Virus record (IMG/VR): IMGVR_UViG_3300037189_026801
Location: 1 to 39,415 of that record
DNA length: 39,415 bases
Reading direction: 5' to 3' (one strand)
From: a virus
The notes beneath the pieces were generated by a model that worked only from the letters and a program-made list of their open reading frames with translations, did not search any database and was not told where the DNA came from. Positions 6,903 to 15,057 of this stretch are shown one piece after another. The number at the start of each line of letters is the position of its first letter. Position 1 is the stretch's first letter. Position numbers and translations under genes: made by a program.

Positions 6903-7507
6903 CTGACGCCGCAGAAACTAGCACTCCGTTTCTTCGTACGTGTATTATCACGTGTCCAGCGCGTAAAGAATCATTAGAAGAAACATTTCGCAGCTATGCG
7001 GCTGCTGATTTCGCGCATCCCGCTGTTGTATTTTTAGACTCGGGGCATAGTGCAGATCCGCGGTTATCTCAAATGGGTAATTCTTTATTTGCTATCACTT
7101 CCATGCTAGATCTTGAGTGGGAGTGGCTTCTATTCGCCGAAGATGACGTCGAGTTTAATCGGCATATTGAATACAATCTTCGTACCTGGCCGTTGCTAAA
7201 TTCGGGCGATGTTATTTGCGGAAAACTATACAACGCAGAGCCGTACCCAGACGGTTTAATACTTGACCCTTTTAAAGTCGCGGGTAGTCAGGGAATTTTA
7301 CTGTCTCGTGATGCCGTCAAAATCGCCATTGCCCAGTGGCACGGATTTGAAAGCACTGTGATGCAAGATTTGCGGATATACCGCATTCTTCGCCGGGTAC
7401 ACGCCCATGACCCGAGTCTGGTGCAGCACCGCTCTGTCCCGTCAACTTGGGGCGGATTAGCGCATACTTCGCCAACATTTGATATTAATTGGCGCCGCGC
7501 TATTTAG
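6899..7507 (+). CDS. Glycosyltransferase-like protein (GT-A fold)
   Basis: This 202-residue protein starts in an ATGA overlap with the AlkB-like gene. An N-terminal strand and helix (TCIITCPARKESLEETFRS) is typical of the nucleotide-sugar binding half of GT-A transferases. It is followed by WLLFAEDDVEF (about 77-87), where EDD is the metal-binding DxD-like motif seen in GT25/GT2-related enzymes. A later GSQGILLSRDAV segment matches the acceptor-side helix. Its length is somewhat short. The sugar and acceptor cannot be told. With the cupin gene next to it and four more sugar-active genes at 11762-18885 it suggests glycan modification by the phage. Confidence 0.7.
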   Translation: MTDAAETSTPFLRTCIITCPARKESLEETFRSYAAADFAHPAVVFLDSGHSADPRLSQMGNSLFAITSMLDLEWEWLLFAEDDVEFNRHIEYNLRTWPLLNSGDVICGKLYNAEPYPDGLILDPFKVAGSQGILLSRDAVKIAIAQWHGFESTVMQDLRIYRILRRVHAHDPSLVQHRSVPSTWGGLAHTSPTFDINWRRAI

Positions 7508-7594
7508 CGTATTTTTCTCTTTTCAAAAATTCTGTTCTCTGGTGTAATGCGCTTCTGTCCCCGGTCATTTTGTATACTGTAAGGAGTTAATTTT

Positions 7595-8002
7595 ATGAAG
7601 TTCGTTATCAATGCCACGGCGCGCACTCAAGTAGAAAAAACCTGGGGGTACGAAGACTGGATCTGGAACGGACGTTATTGCGGAAAAAAGCTGTTTATCA
7701 ACAAAGGTAAGGAATGTAGCTTTCACTGTCATAAAGTTAAAGACGAAGTGATGTATTTAGAACGCGGGAAGGTGCTGCTAACTTACGGCTGGGACGACGA
7801 CATCCGCAACGCCTCCACGCTAACGTTAACGCCAGATATGGCCTTCCACATTCCGCCCGGCATGTTTCACCGATTTCATGGAATTGAAGAATCGCTGTTA
7901 ATCGAGTTTAGTACGCATCATTCTGACAAGGACGTAGTCAGGGCCGGCGACACACGCAAGGAAGCGGAAGATGACGAACAAGATAGCGACGAAAATAGTT
8001 AA
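7595..8002 (+). CDS. Cupin-domain protein, sugar-phosphate isomerase-like
   Basis: This 135-residue single-domain cupin is preceded by AAGGAG. Cupin motif 1 is present as HCHKVKDEVMYLERGKV (about 45-61, with the two His and the Glu as metal ligands). Motif 2 is PPGMFHRFHG. EKTWGYEDW near the N-terminus and STHHSDKDVVR near the end resemble type II mannose-6-phosphate isomerase/cupin proteins. It may isomerise a sugar or bind one for the neighbouring glycosyltransferases. The tail (residues about 119-135) is strongly acidic and overlaps the start of the next gene. The 87 bases before it are noncoding, with a possible weak -10 (TGTAAT at 7543-7548). Confidence 0.82.
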   Translation: MKFVINATARTQVEKTWGYEDWIWNGRYCGKKLFINKGKECSFHCHKVKDEVMYLERGKVLLTYGWDDDIRNASTLTLTPDMAFHIPPGMFHRFHGIEESLLIEFSTHHSDKDVVRAGDTRKEAEDDEQDSDENS

Positions 8003-10379
8003 GCAAAAATTAATTGCGCAAAAATCTATTAAATTGGCGCGCGGAACTGCTGAAACAATGCGGCAAGATGCGCTCAAATCTATATTGCCTTTTTCATTCG
8101 GCGATACGCCGCCACGCCCGGCTATATCGCCGACTGAATACGCAGATCGCTATTTACCAAACAAGCAAGTACCTGAGCTCAAAGCTGGTCCAGTTACTGC
8201 GGCGCGCAACAATTCTTCAAACAATTTATCCCCGAGCCCGATCTCTGCTTTTTTCGGTGGTCTTGGGCAAGGCGTGGGTAATCAATTTTCTGCAATTGGT
8301 AATTTTTCCAAAGGTACTATTCGCGGCGGCTTAGCCGGAATCGCTGCACAGTTTGTTAGGCCTTTTTCGCCCGACTACGCCGACGACCTCAACCGCCAGG
8401 CTTATGCGGGCGGCAAAGACATGTGGAACGCGCTAGGGCAGTACGTAGGCGTGAATGACGCCTGGGACCCGCGCACTGGTAATTATCGCGGCGCGCAAAA
8501 ACCAAATGCGCTAAACACGCACGACCAGTACACCGATAAAAAATACTTTAGCGGTAAAGATACGACAACAGATTTGCTGCGCGGGTTGTGGCGTGGCGCA
8601 ACAAATCTCGCCAATGAGGCTAGCGCGGCAGTTCCTCTCGCGGCCGTCGCGCCAGTGGCGGCGACTGCGGCTAGTAACGCGCCGGTAGTTCAGAGCGCAT
8701 TAAATGCAGTGCCACAAGCGGTTAAAACAGTTGCGTCTCCTGCAATAACATATGGCGCAGGTATTCCGGTAAATACAAAAATTAATGCTCCTTTATTTTT
8801 AGCGTCAAATTTAGGGCAGACAGGCGCGTTGGTGGCTGGAGTGCCCGGCGCAGAGTATTTGCCGGCTAATGCAGTAGACATAGCAACGCGAGAAACAATT
8901 GGACCGTGGGCGCCCGAAGTAATCGATCAGGTCCGAGGCCTTGGCGGCGCAGGGTTAACTGTAAATATGTTAAATCGCGGGTTGGTTAACCCACTGGATG
9001 AGTATTTGGGCGAGCAAAAAAGAGAGCAATTAACCGCAGAAGGCGGCGAAAATCTAATCCCAAATAAAAATATTCCGTCGGCACCGCCGGCCAATTCGGG
9101 CAGTAAGTCCCGACGACCGTTTGTGGATGACGATGGGCCCGCACAAAACTCGCAAACACCGATAAATGAACCCGATCTAGCCGATCCGTTTGGCGATAAG
9201 GAACAACCGGCGCCACCACCCGCTACAACAGCTGACAAATATCTTCCTGACGCAGATGATCAAACTAAAGCGCAGCTAAACGACGCTGAGGCGCAGCTGC
9301 AAGCTAGAGCTGCGGAGGATCCAACTGTCGGTGAGATGGCCGCAAATCCCGACGGAGAGCGCGCAAAACAATTTAGACAACAAGAGGCACAGCCGCGCCA
9401 TTTGGATGAGGCCTCGGCAGCTTACGCGGCAGAAAAACCACCGCCGACAAATCCACAAGACTGGGGCGGGTGGCTGCAAGACATGATGGGGCATGTGTCA
9501 ACTTCCTGGAACAATATGACACCAGAAGCGCAGTTAGCGTTTGGGTTGGGCGTACCGCTCGGTTTAGTCGGACTTCTTAGTGGAAATGTAGGCGGTTTCT
9601 TGCTCGGCGCTGTTGGGCTTGGAGTTGCCGGTGTAGCCGCGTCGCAGAGCGGTATGTTTGGCGACACCGCTCAAAATGCGACGACTCCCGCGGGCGAAAA
9701 ACCAGCCGAGCCAATTAAACCGCTTAATCCAGACGAGCAATTGTCTGTAGTTCGCGGTTTAACGTCTGCGGCTGATCCAATGGCTTATGTAGCGGCTAAT
9801 AAAGCGCAATTTGATCAAATAGCCAATTTATCAGACGACGAATTATCCGCCGTTGCGCAGCAGTTCGACCCGCAAGCCCGCAGCAGTCTAGTAGGAATTT
9901 TAAAGCAATTTAACGACAAAATTGACAAAGGGCTAAGCGATTTAGACAAGAATGGTTTTAAGCCGGGCCCAGCAGCTGATTTTGCTATTCGGGCCAGGGC
10001 GAGCCTTGGTTATGGCGAGGCACTGCCCAATGGAATTAGTTCTGCAGAATTACCGCAATTAAAATCAAAGGTGGAACGTATGTTGCAAATTTTAAACAGT
10101 AGCCAATCATCCCCGGCGAGTAACACAGGGGCGTACATTCAAAACGAGCTTATGCCGAAGATTGCGCGTTGCTGGAAAGGATATGAGCCAGTCCCAGGTA
10201 AAAAACCGTATAGCGAAGATTCTTGCCGCCCTGTCGGCAGCAAGAAAAAAAAGAAAATGAAAAAGAAGGCCGAAAATTATCTTAGTTTTTTAACGTCTGA
10301 TAAGCCGGCTATCCTCACTTTAATTCGAGGTTACTATGACAAACAAACCGGTTCGCAAAGCAAAGAAGTCCGCTCGTAG
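7971..10379 (+). CDS. Large Pro/Gly-rich virion-like protein with membrane-type segments
   Basis: This 802-residue protein overlaps the cupin gene by 32 bases, with a purine-rich ribosome site AAGGAAGCGGAAG. A basic N-terminal helix (about 1-35) leads to PFSFGD. The middle has Gly-rich hydrophobic stretches (about 95-120 and 210-300), a long Pro/Asp/Glu-rich disordered part (about 360-500), and a strong glycine-zipper membrane pair (about 519-563, LAFGLGVPLGLVGLLSG then GGFLLGAVGLGVAGVAA). The C-terminus is helical, with a lysine cluster (SKKKKKMKKK) and only two cysteines, both near the end. It lacks a recognised domain. The composition suits an internal or ejected virion protein. The last 44 bases overlap phoH. 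Confidence 0.75.
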   Translation: MTNKIATKIVKQKLIAQKSIKLARGTAETMRQDALKSILPFSFGDTPPRPAISPTEYADRYLPNKQVPELKAGPVTAARNNSSNNLSPSPISAFFGGLGQGVGNQFSAIGNFSKGTIRGGLAGIAAQFVRPFSPDYADDLNRQAYAGGKDMWNALGQYVGVNDAWDPRTGNYRGAQKPNALNTHDQYTDKKYFSGKDTTTDLLRGLWRGATNLANEASAAVPLAAVAPVAATAASNAPVVQSALNAVPQAVKTVASPAITYGAGIPVNTKINAPLFLASNLGQTGALVAGVPGAEYLPANAVDIATRETIGPWAPEVIDQVRGLGGAGLTVNMLNRGLVNPLDEYLGEQKREQLTAEGGENLIPNKNIPSAPPANSGSKSRRPFVDDDGPAQNSQTPINEPDLADPFGDKEQPAPPPATTADKYLPDADDQTKAQLNDAEAQLQARAAEDPTVGEMAANPDGERAKQFRQQEAQPRHLDEASAAYAAEKPPPTNPQDWGGWLQDMMGHVSTSWNNMTPEAQLAFGLGVPLGLVGLLSGNVGGFLLGAVGLGVAGVAASQSGMFGDTAQNATTPAGEKPAEPIKPLNPDEQLSVVRGLTSAADPMAYVAANKAQFDQIANLSDDELSAVAQQFDPQARSSLVGILKQFNDKIDKGLSDLDKNGFKPGPAADFAIRARASLGYGEALPNGISSAELPQLKSKVERMLQILNSSQSSPASNTGAYIQNELMPKIARCWKGYEPVPGKKPYSEDSCRPVGSKKKKKMKKKAENYLSFLTSDKPAILTLIRGYYDKQTGSQSKEVRS

Positions 10380-11061
10380 GGAAGTGCGTAAACAAATAAG
10401 AAAAGATAGGCGCGAACAAAACGTTTACGAACCGGTTGAAATAGCATTAAGAACAAAAGCGCAAGAAAAAGCCGTCGAGACAATGGCGGCAAATGACATA
10501 ACGTTTTTACTCGGCTCCGCGGGTTCGGGTAAGACGTTCTTGGCAATGGCGTACGCGATAAATTCTGTATTATCGCGCAAGACAGAGCAGATTGTGCTTA
10601 CGCGCCCAATCGTGGAAGCTGGCGAGAAGCTGGGCTATCTGCCGGGTACGTTCGGGGAGAAAGTTAATCCCTACATGCAGCCGCTTTACGACACCATGGA
10701 TTTGCTGCTAGGTAAACAAAGCGCCAAGCGTGAAATTATTAATAAAGCTGTTGTGCTCGCGCCTTTGTGCTACATGCGCGGCAGAACATTTAACAACGCT
10801 GTTTGCATTTTTGACGAAGCACAAAACGCTAATTATGCGCAGTTAAAATTATTTCTCAGTCGTTTCGGGCAAAATACTAAAGTTATAGTAACGGGAGACC
10901 CGGACCAAAGCGATCTTTACACGCGAGATAATCCAGAGTACGTTGCACTTCGTGATGTGACAACTAAATTGAAGGGCGTGAGCGGTATTGGTATTCACGC
11001 GTTCGCGCACTCTGACGTTGTACGCCATCCTTTGGTAGCGCAAATTCTAAAGCGATTGTAG
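10336..11061 (+). CDS. phoH: PhoH-like P-loop ATPase
   Basis: This 241-residue protein has Walker A GSAGSGKT (60-67), the PhoH-specific TRPIVEAGEKLGYLPG segment, Walker B CIFDEAQNA (about 158-166) and a sensor VTGDPDQSDL. The first about 30 residues are strongly basic and may bind nucleic acid. PhoH proteins are ATPases related to the helicase core. They are common in phages and bacteria, often tied to phosphate or RNA metabolism, but their phage role is not settled. The gene overlaps the end of the 802-residue protein by 44 bases, with a GAGG site nine bases before its ATG. Confidence 0.95.
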   Translation: MTNKPVRKAKKSARREVRKQIRKDRREQNVYEPVEIALRTKAQEKAVETMAANDITFLLGSAGSGKTFLAMAYAINSVLSRKTEQIVLTRPIVEAGEKLGYLPGTFGEKVNPYMQPLYDTMDLLLGKQSAKREIINKAVVLAPLCYMRGRTFNNAVCIFDEAQNANYAQLKLFLSRFGQNTKVIVTGDPDQSDLYTRDNPEYVALRDVTTKLKGVSGIGIHAFAHSDVVRHPLVAQILKRL

Positions 11062-11097
11062 ACTATTGGCTTTCAGCTCTCGAACAAGGAAATTTAA

Positions 11098-11541
11098 ATG
11101 CTTATCTCGGATATGGTGGCGCGACTTAACGATGACTTGAAAAACGAGTGGAAGCACCTGAAATTTTACGCGCATCACGCCAGCGCCATAACCGGCTTGC
11201 ACGCGCACGAGTACAAGGAATTTCTAACTGAGCAGGCCAACAGCGAACTTCAGCATGTCATCCAGTTTGGTGATTTGATTATCGGGCTAGGCGCTACACC
11301 AACAACTGAGTCGAATGATTTTCCTAAGCTCACTGTCGCGAAAAATATTCTTGCGTACGCGATTGAAATAGAAAATGAAGTAGTGCAGAACTACTCGCAA
11401 CGCATCGCGGAGCTTGACCAAATTTTTGATACGCCTGAAACGATAGCGGATAAAAAGTGGATTGAAATTTTTCTCGAGAAGCAAATCGAAGACAGCCGAC
11501 AGGACCTCGATCATCTACGTCAAATTATTAAAGGAGAATAA
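11098..11541 (+). CDS. Ferritin-like diiron protein (bacterioferritin-like)
   Basis: This 147-residue all-helical protein, preceded by AAGGAA, fits the four-helix ferritin-like fold. Candidate iron ligands are Glu17 in helix A, Glu50 and His53 (ELQH, an ExxH), Glu90/Glu94 in helix C and Glu127/Glu131 in EKQIED. The final ExxH of classic bacterioferritin is not exact, so it may instead be a plain ferritin-like or Dps-like protein. The haem-binding Met is not evident. It may store iron or protect DNA from oxidants during infection, or contribute to the virion. Its stop codon abuts, and its last base takes part in, the closing stem of the RNA element at 11541. Confidence 0.8.
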   Translation: MLISDMVARLNDDLKNEWKHLKFYAHHASAITGLHAHEYKEFLTEQANSELQHVIQFGDLIIGLGATPTTESNDFPKLTVAKNILAYAIEIENEVVQNYSQRIAELDQIFDTPETIADKKWIEIFLEKQIEDSRQDLDHLRQIIKGE

Positions 11542-11752
11542 CAGGTTAGACGCAAATACGGCGACTGACTCGGTTTCTCCTTTCGGCTGAGTTGGTTTGA
11601 AGTTTGCGTGGCACAATGTGCCGCACGCTACCGGATAGTCAGCGTGCCGAGAATTAATCGCTGGGTTTTCAACGGAATCCGGCCGCGTCCTTCGCCCCTA
11701 CGACCGAGCATAAGTGGAATACGAGCGATTCTGCTGTTAATTCTTAACCTGT
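11541..11752 (+). ncRNA. Multibranched structured RNA element (class unknown)
   Basis: The 220 bases between two genes fold by hand into a compact junction with almost no unpaired bases between stems. The closing stem is 11541-11548 with 11745-11752 (8 bp, ACAGGTTA/TAACCTGT). Then come 11550-11557 with 11602-11609 (8 bp), enclosing 11564-11573 with 11587-11596 (10 bp, three G-T); hairpin 11610-11614 with 11618-11622; hairpin 11623-11629 with 11641-11647 (7 bp); and 11650-11657 with 11737-11744 (8 bp), continued by 11658-11661 with 11725-11728 after an 8-base bulge. No ORF covers it. It may be a processed noncoding RNA or a leader for the gene at 11762, which has no ribosome site. I recognise no known class. 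Confidence 0.7.
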
Positions 11753-11761
11753 TTTAGTTAT

Positions 11762-13273
11762 ATGGCGGATACTAAATACATTTCTTTCCCGCACGGATTG
11801 GGCGATTGCGCTAATTTTATTCTTGTTTTACGTATGTATCGCGCCTTGGGTTTTGATTTGGGCGCGACCTGCGAAAAAAATAAACAGCCATTTTTTACAG
11901 CTGCAAAAATTCCAACTGTTAGCCCCGGCGTAGTTACCGCACAAGAGCATCCGTGGTGGGAGCCGGCCGGGTTATCGCATGTAACTGCCGACAATGTTTT
12001 GGCGCAAAACAAAGTGCGGCAAAATTTTAAGGGTTCGCCGTTACCGCCAGTGCAGTTTACTAAAGAAGATCTTTGGCAGAAACTCGCAGCGCAGCGTGAC
12101 CCAGATATGTTTAATTTGTATCGGGATCGCGTGGCGGCGACCATAGATGAACTGCCCAAACCATTGTTGCTTGTTCACGCGCACGGCAATACATCTGCGG
12201 GACAAAAAGATCTTCCAGCAAATTTTGCTGCTGACGTTTCTTCGTTGTTCCTATCAGAGACGCGCGGGTCGGTTATTTTTTTGGATTGGGACAATCGCGT
12301 TAGTTGGGTGCATTCTTCTCGCGCACGCCACATTACATATCACTATGGCGGAGCGCTCTCGACGCCAGAATCTTTAATGGGTTTAATGGCCTCGGCCGAT
12401 ATTTTACTCGGAATTGATAGCGGTCCGTTGCACTTAGCCGGGTTAATAGATTTGCCTACGGTGGGCGTTTGGTCTGATCACCACCCGCTGCGTTATGCGG
12501 TTAGTCGCGAAAACGCATTACACATTTTAACTAAGCCAAATATCGCAAACATGTGGGCTGCGCCAGATTTTAACGCAGTAGATCAAATTAAATTAACGCC
12601 GCAGTATATTTTTGACGCGTTAAAACTTATGTTATCTCCGCGTGAGTTTGGATTATCGCGCGGGGCTGATGTGCAATTGCAACTAATGTTGAAAAAGTGT
12701 TACGGCGGTATAGTTAAAAACACTAAACATGTTCCAAGCGTCGTAGTAGATCGGCACATCAGTTTTTCTTTAATTTTTGATTACTTGCTGCAGCTGAACC
12801 GCCCGCCGAAAATTGTAGAAACCGGATGTATTCGCGCCGATAACGACTGGGCTGGCGCTGGGTATTCTACATTTTTATTTGGTTTGTTTGCGCACAGACT
12901 TGGCGGCAACTTATTGAGTATCGACCTGTCGTCCGCGAGCGTTAATTACGCGGCTCGAGTTTGTGCAACGTTGCCAAGTGTAACCATGTTATGCTCCGAT
13001 TCTGTAAAAGCTATATCTGAATTATCCGGCCCGGTCGATTTATTTTATCTCGACAGTATGGATGCCAACATCCCCGGCCACGAAGAACACGGATTAAACG
13101 AAGCTAAACAGAGCGTACAAAAAATTTCAAATGACGGATTAATCGTGTTTGATGATACCGTTAAGGATGGCAGCAGATTTCTGGGGAAGGGCGCGCTGGC
13201 CGTGCCGTGGCTATTAGACAATGGTTGGGAAATTATTTTTATGGGACACCAGATTGTATTAAAACGAGCTTAA
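11762..13273 (+). CDS. GT9-like glycosyltransferase fused to a class I methyltransferase
   Basis: This 503-residue protein has two domains. Residues about 1-295 match the GT9/ADP-heptose transferase type: PHGLGDCANF at the N-terminus (the GxGD acceptor-side motif), and DSGPLHLAGLIDLPTVGVW (219-237), the family signature for nucleotide-sugar binding. Residues about 330-503 look like a SAM-dependent methyltransferase (IVETGCIRA motif I near 351, LLSIDLS near 385, DLFYLDS, IVFDDT), of the Methyltransf_24 type. Together they could add and then methylate a sugar. There is no ribosome site before the ATG. The structured RNA ends nine bases upstream, so translation may depend on RNA structure. The next GT9-like gene starts two bases after its stop. 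Confidence 0.82.
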   Translation: MADTKYISFPHGLGDCANFILVLRMYRALGFDLGATCEKNKQPFFTAAKIPTVSPGVVTAQEHPWWEPAGLSHVTADNVLAQNKVRQNFKGSPLPPVQFTKEDLWQKLAAQRDPDMFNLYRDRVAATIDELPKPLLLVHAHGNTSAGQKDLPANFAADVSSLFLSETRGSVIFLDWDNRVSWVHSSRARHITYHYGGALSTPESLMGLMASADILLGIDSGPLHLAGLIDLPTVGVWSDHHPLRYAVSRENALHILTKPNIANMWAAPDFNAVDQIKLTPQYIFDALKLMLSPREFGLSRGADVQLQLMLKKCYGGIVKNTKHVPSVVVDRHISFSLIFDYLLQLNRPPKIVETGCIRADNDWAGAGYSTFLFGLFAHRLGGNLLSIDLSSASVNYAARVCATLPSVTMLCSDSVKAISELSGPVDLFYLDSMDANIPGHEEHGLNEAKQSVQKISNDGLIVFDDTVKDGSRFLGKGALAVPWLLDNGWEIIFMGHQIVLKRA

Positions 13274-13274
13274 A

Positions 13275-14300
13275 ATGTCATCAAATTCTTCCGCTGTTTC
13301 AGTTGCGGCAAAAACTGGAATTAAAAAATTAGTGTTGCAAAACTATCAAAGTCCTGGTGATTTAGTGATGTTGCTGCATACTTTAGTAAGTTTGCACAAA
13401 ACATATCCTGGAAAATTTATAACAGATGTGCGCTGCTCTGCGCCGGACATTTTTAAATACAATCCTCTTGTCACAAAAATAGCGCTTGATGATGAGGAGG
13501 CGCAGATAATTGACATGCATTATCCGCAGATTCATCAAAGCAATAACAAACCCTTCAGATTTATTACTTCTTTTACGGCTTATCTTGAAGACAAAATTGG
13601 TTTACCCATTCGCCCCGACAATTTCTCCGGATTTTTGTACATCGCAGATATTGAAAAATCGTGGTATTCGGCAATATATGAAAAAATTGGGCGCGACGTG
13701 CCTTACTGGGTTATTAACGCTGGGCACAAATACGATTACACCGCGAAAGCTTGGTCTTTCAAAAACTATCAAGAGCTTACAGCGCGGTTCCCAGATGTTT
13801 GGTTTGTTCAGGTCGGCGCTACTGAGCACAATCATCCAGAACTTACTGGTTCAAACGTCATTAATATGGTCGGCAAAACAAATATTCGCCAAATGATCCG
13901 ACTTGTTTATCACAGTTTTGGCGTTATTAGTGGCGTAAGTTTTCCTATGCATTTAGCGTACGCTGTACCGCCGCATCCCAGATTCGGACGAAAGTCGCGC
14001 GCAAATATAACCATAGCCGGCGGTCGCGAGCCGCCGCAATGGGAAGAGGGCCCAAACCATCATTATTTACATACGTGCGGTATGTTGTCGTGTTGTGATA
14101 ACGGCGGATGCTGGAAAAGCAGAATAGTGCCGCTAAACGACGGTTGCAAAGAGCGAGAAGAAAGTTTATGTGTTTCTCCGGTGCAGTTAGCGGACGGACA
14201 ATGGATTGGAAAGTGCATGGATATGATAACAATAGATGATGTAGCGCGTGTTATGCAAAAATACGTCGATAACTTGGATTACGAGCCCAAAAATGAGTGA
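13275..14300 (+). CDS. GT9-like (ADP-heptose transferase type) glycosyltransferase
   Basis: This 341-residue protein probably shares the GT-B fold of the preceding protein. The N-terminal SPGDLVMLLHTLVSLHKTYPG corresponds to the GxGD... segment of heptosyltransferases. VINAGHKYDYTAKAW and GVISGVSFPMHLAYAV (about 218-233) are the C-terminal-domain equivalents of the GPxH motif, with substitution of the usual DSG by SGVS. An unusual Cys/His-rich insertion (CGMLSCCDNGGCW, about 271-283, then more Cys) may bind metal. It follows the fused glycosyltransferase by one base and overlaps the next gene by eight bases. Substrate unknown; it is likely part of the phage glycan pathway. Confidence 0.7.
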   Translation: MSSNSSAVSVAAKTGIKKLVLQNYQSPGDLVMLLHTLVSLHKTYPGKFITDVRCSAPDIFKYNPLVTKIALDDEEAQIIDMHYPQIHQSNNKPFRFITSFTAYLEDKIGLPIRPDNFSGFLYIADIEKSWYSAIYEKIGRDVPYWVINAGHKYDYTAKAWSFKNYQELTARFPDVWFVQVGATEHNHPELTGSNVINMVGKTNIRQMIRLVYHSFGVISGVSFPMHLAYAVPPHPRFGRKSRANITIAGGREPPQWEEGPNHHYLHTCGMLSCCDNGGCWKSRIVPLNDGCKEREESLCVSPVQLADGQWIGKCMDMITIDDVARVMQKYVDNLDYEPKNE

Positions 14301-14553
14301 ATTTAGTTGGCTTACGGCGTTAACTGTATTTATTGTGTATGTATTTTTTGACATACTTTACGCGTTGTACGTAATTTGCGTAAGCCGTCGTCAAGCAGTT
14401 GCAGCCAGCGCAATCAGTTCAGTACTGTATAGCCTCGGCGCGTACGGCGTTATGAATTACTTACACAATGCGTGGTACTTAATTCCTTTAGCGTTAGGCG
14501 CATTTATCGGAACGTATGTTGCGGTAAGGTATATGGGAGACTGGCATAAATGA
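14293..14553 (+). CDS. Small membrane protein, three helices
   Basis: The protein has 86 residues from the ATG at 14293 (MSEFSWLTA), inside the end of the previous gene. An earlier in-frame start at 14248 would add only out-of-context residues. Three hydrophobic helices are visible (about 5-27, 34-53 and 58-78), with SRRQ in the first loop. The pattern resembles small phage and bacterial inner-membrane proteins of unknown role. ATGA overlap with the HAD gene suggests translation coupling. No family is assigned. Confidence 0.7.
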   Translation: MSEFSWLTALTVFIVYVFFDILYALYVICVSRRQAVAASAISSVLYSLGAYGVMNYLHNAWYLIPLALGAFIGTYVAVRYMGDWHK

Positions 14554-15020
14554 CGCCATATCGCCAGACAACGATCGCGCTCGATTTTGATCGCACGTTT
14601 ACGAGCGACATCGAATTCTGGCGGTTGTTTGTGCGGCAGGCAGTTACGCGCGGCCACAAAGTTTATTGTGTTACAGGCCGCACCGAGTGCCCGAGAAACC
14701 GGGTAGAAGTTGCTAGCGTTTTTGGCGCTCCTACGTTTGCATTATTAAGTGGTTGCATTTTTTGCAATCACTCCTCTAAACGCGCCAAAGTTGATGAATT
14801 AAAAATTAACATAGACATTTGGATTGATGATATGCCGGAGGGTGTAGGCGCGCCTGATCCCGCGGTGTTCAAACAGCTTGAGTCAAAATTTCCGGTTTGT
14901 GAAACTCTTCCCGTTTTTACGCCAAAAGCAGTAGATCCAAACATAATTTGGCAACCCACAATTCCAACAATTATTACCACAGCGCGCGAAAATTGTGTAA
15001 AATTTAATTCGCAAAACTAG
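14550..15020 (+). CDS. HAD-superfamily phosphatase-like protein
   Basis: This 156-residue protein has HAD motif I as [10 protein letters not shown] (residues 11-20, DxDxT with the nucleophile Asp). It also has a motif II-like CVTGRTE (about 40-46), a Lys in [10 protein letters not shown], and the acidic motif [10 protein letters not shown]. There is no sizable cap domain, as in small phage HAD proteins. The substrate is likely a phosphorylated sugar, nucleotide or nucleic acid end, and sugar metabolism would fit the surrounding glycosyltransferases. It starts in an ATGA overlap. The stop codon is part of a terminator-like hairpin. Confidence 0.82.
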   Translation: MTPYRQTTIALDFDRTFTSDIEFWRLFVRQAVTRGHKVYCVTGRTECPRNRVEVASVFGAPTFALLSGCIFCNHSSKRAKVDELKINIDIWIDDMPEGVGAPDPAVFKQLESKFPVCETLPVFTPKAVDPNIIWQPTIPTIITTARENCVKFNSQN

Positions 15021-15035
15021 ATGGATCTAGTTTTT
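15013..15035 (+). terminator. Terminator-like hairpin with T-run
   Basis: A perfect 9-bp stem (AAAACTAGA at 15013-15021 with TCTAGTTTT at 15026-15034) with a TGGA loop is followed by a T-run. The A-tract on the other side would let it work in both directions. The stem is AT-rich, so strength is uncertain. It includes the stop codon of the HAD gene and separates it from the homing-endonuclease-like gene. Confidence 0.5.
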
Positions 15036-15057
15036 CCGCACTGTATGGAAGCAGTGT

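Noticed and set aside
7508-7594. Promoter or riboswitch in the leader of the cupin gene
   Set aside because: TGTAAT and TATACT resemble -10 elements but no fitting -35 or stable fold was found.
11541-11752. Possible tmRNA, tRNA-like molecule or group I intron
   Set aside because: No tRNA-Ala-like acceptor ends, no tag frame and no interrupted host gene; the flanks are a complete stop and a complete start.
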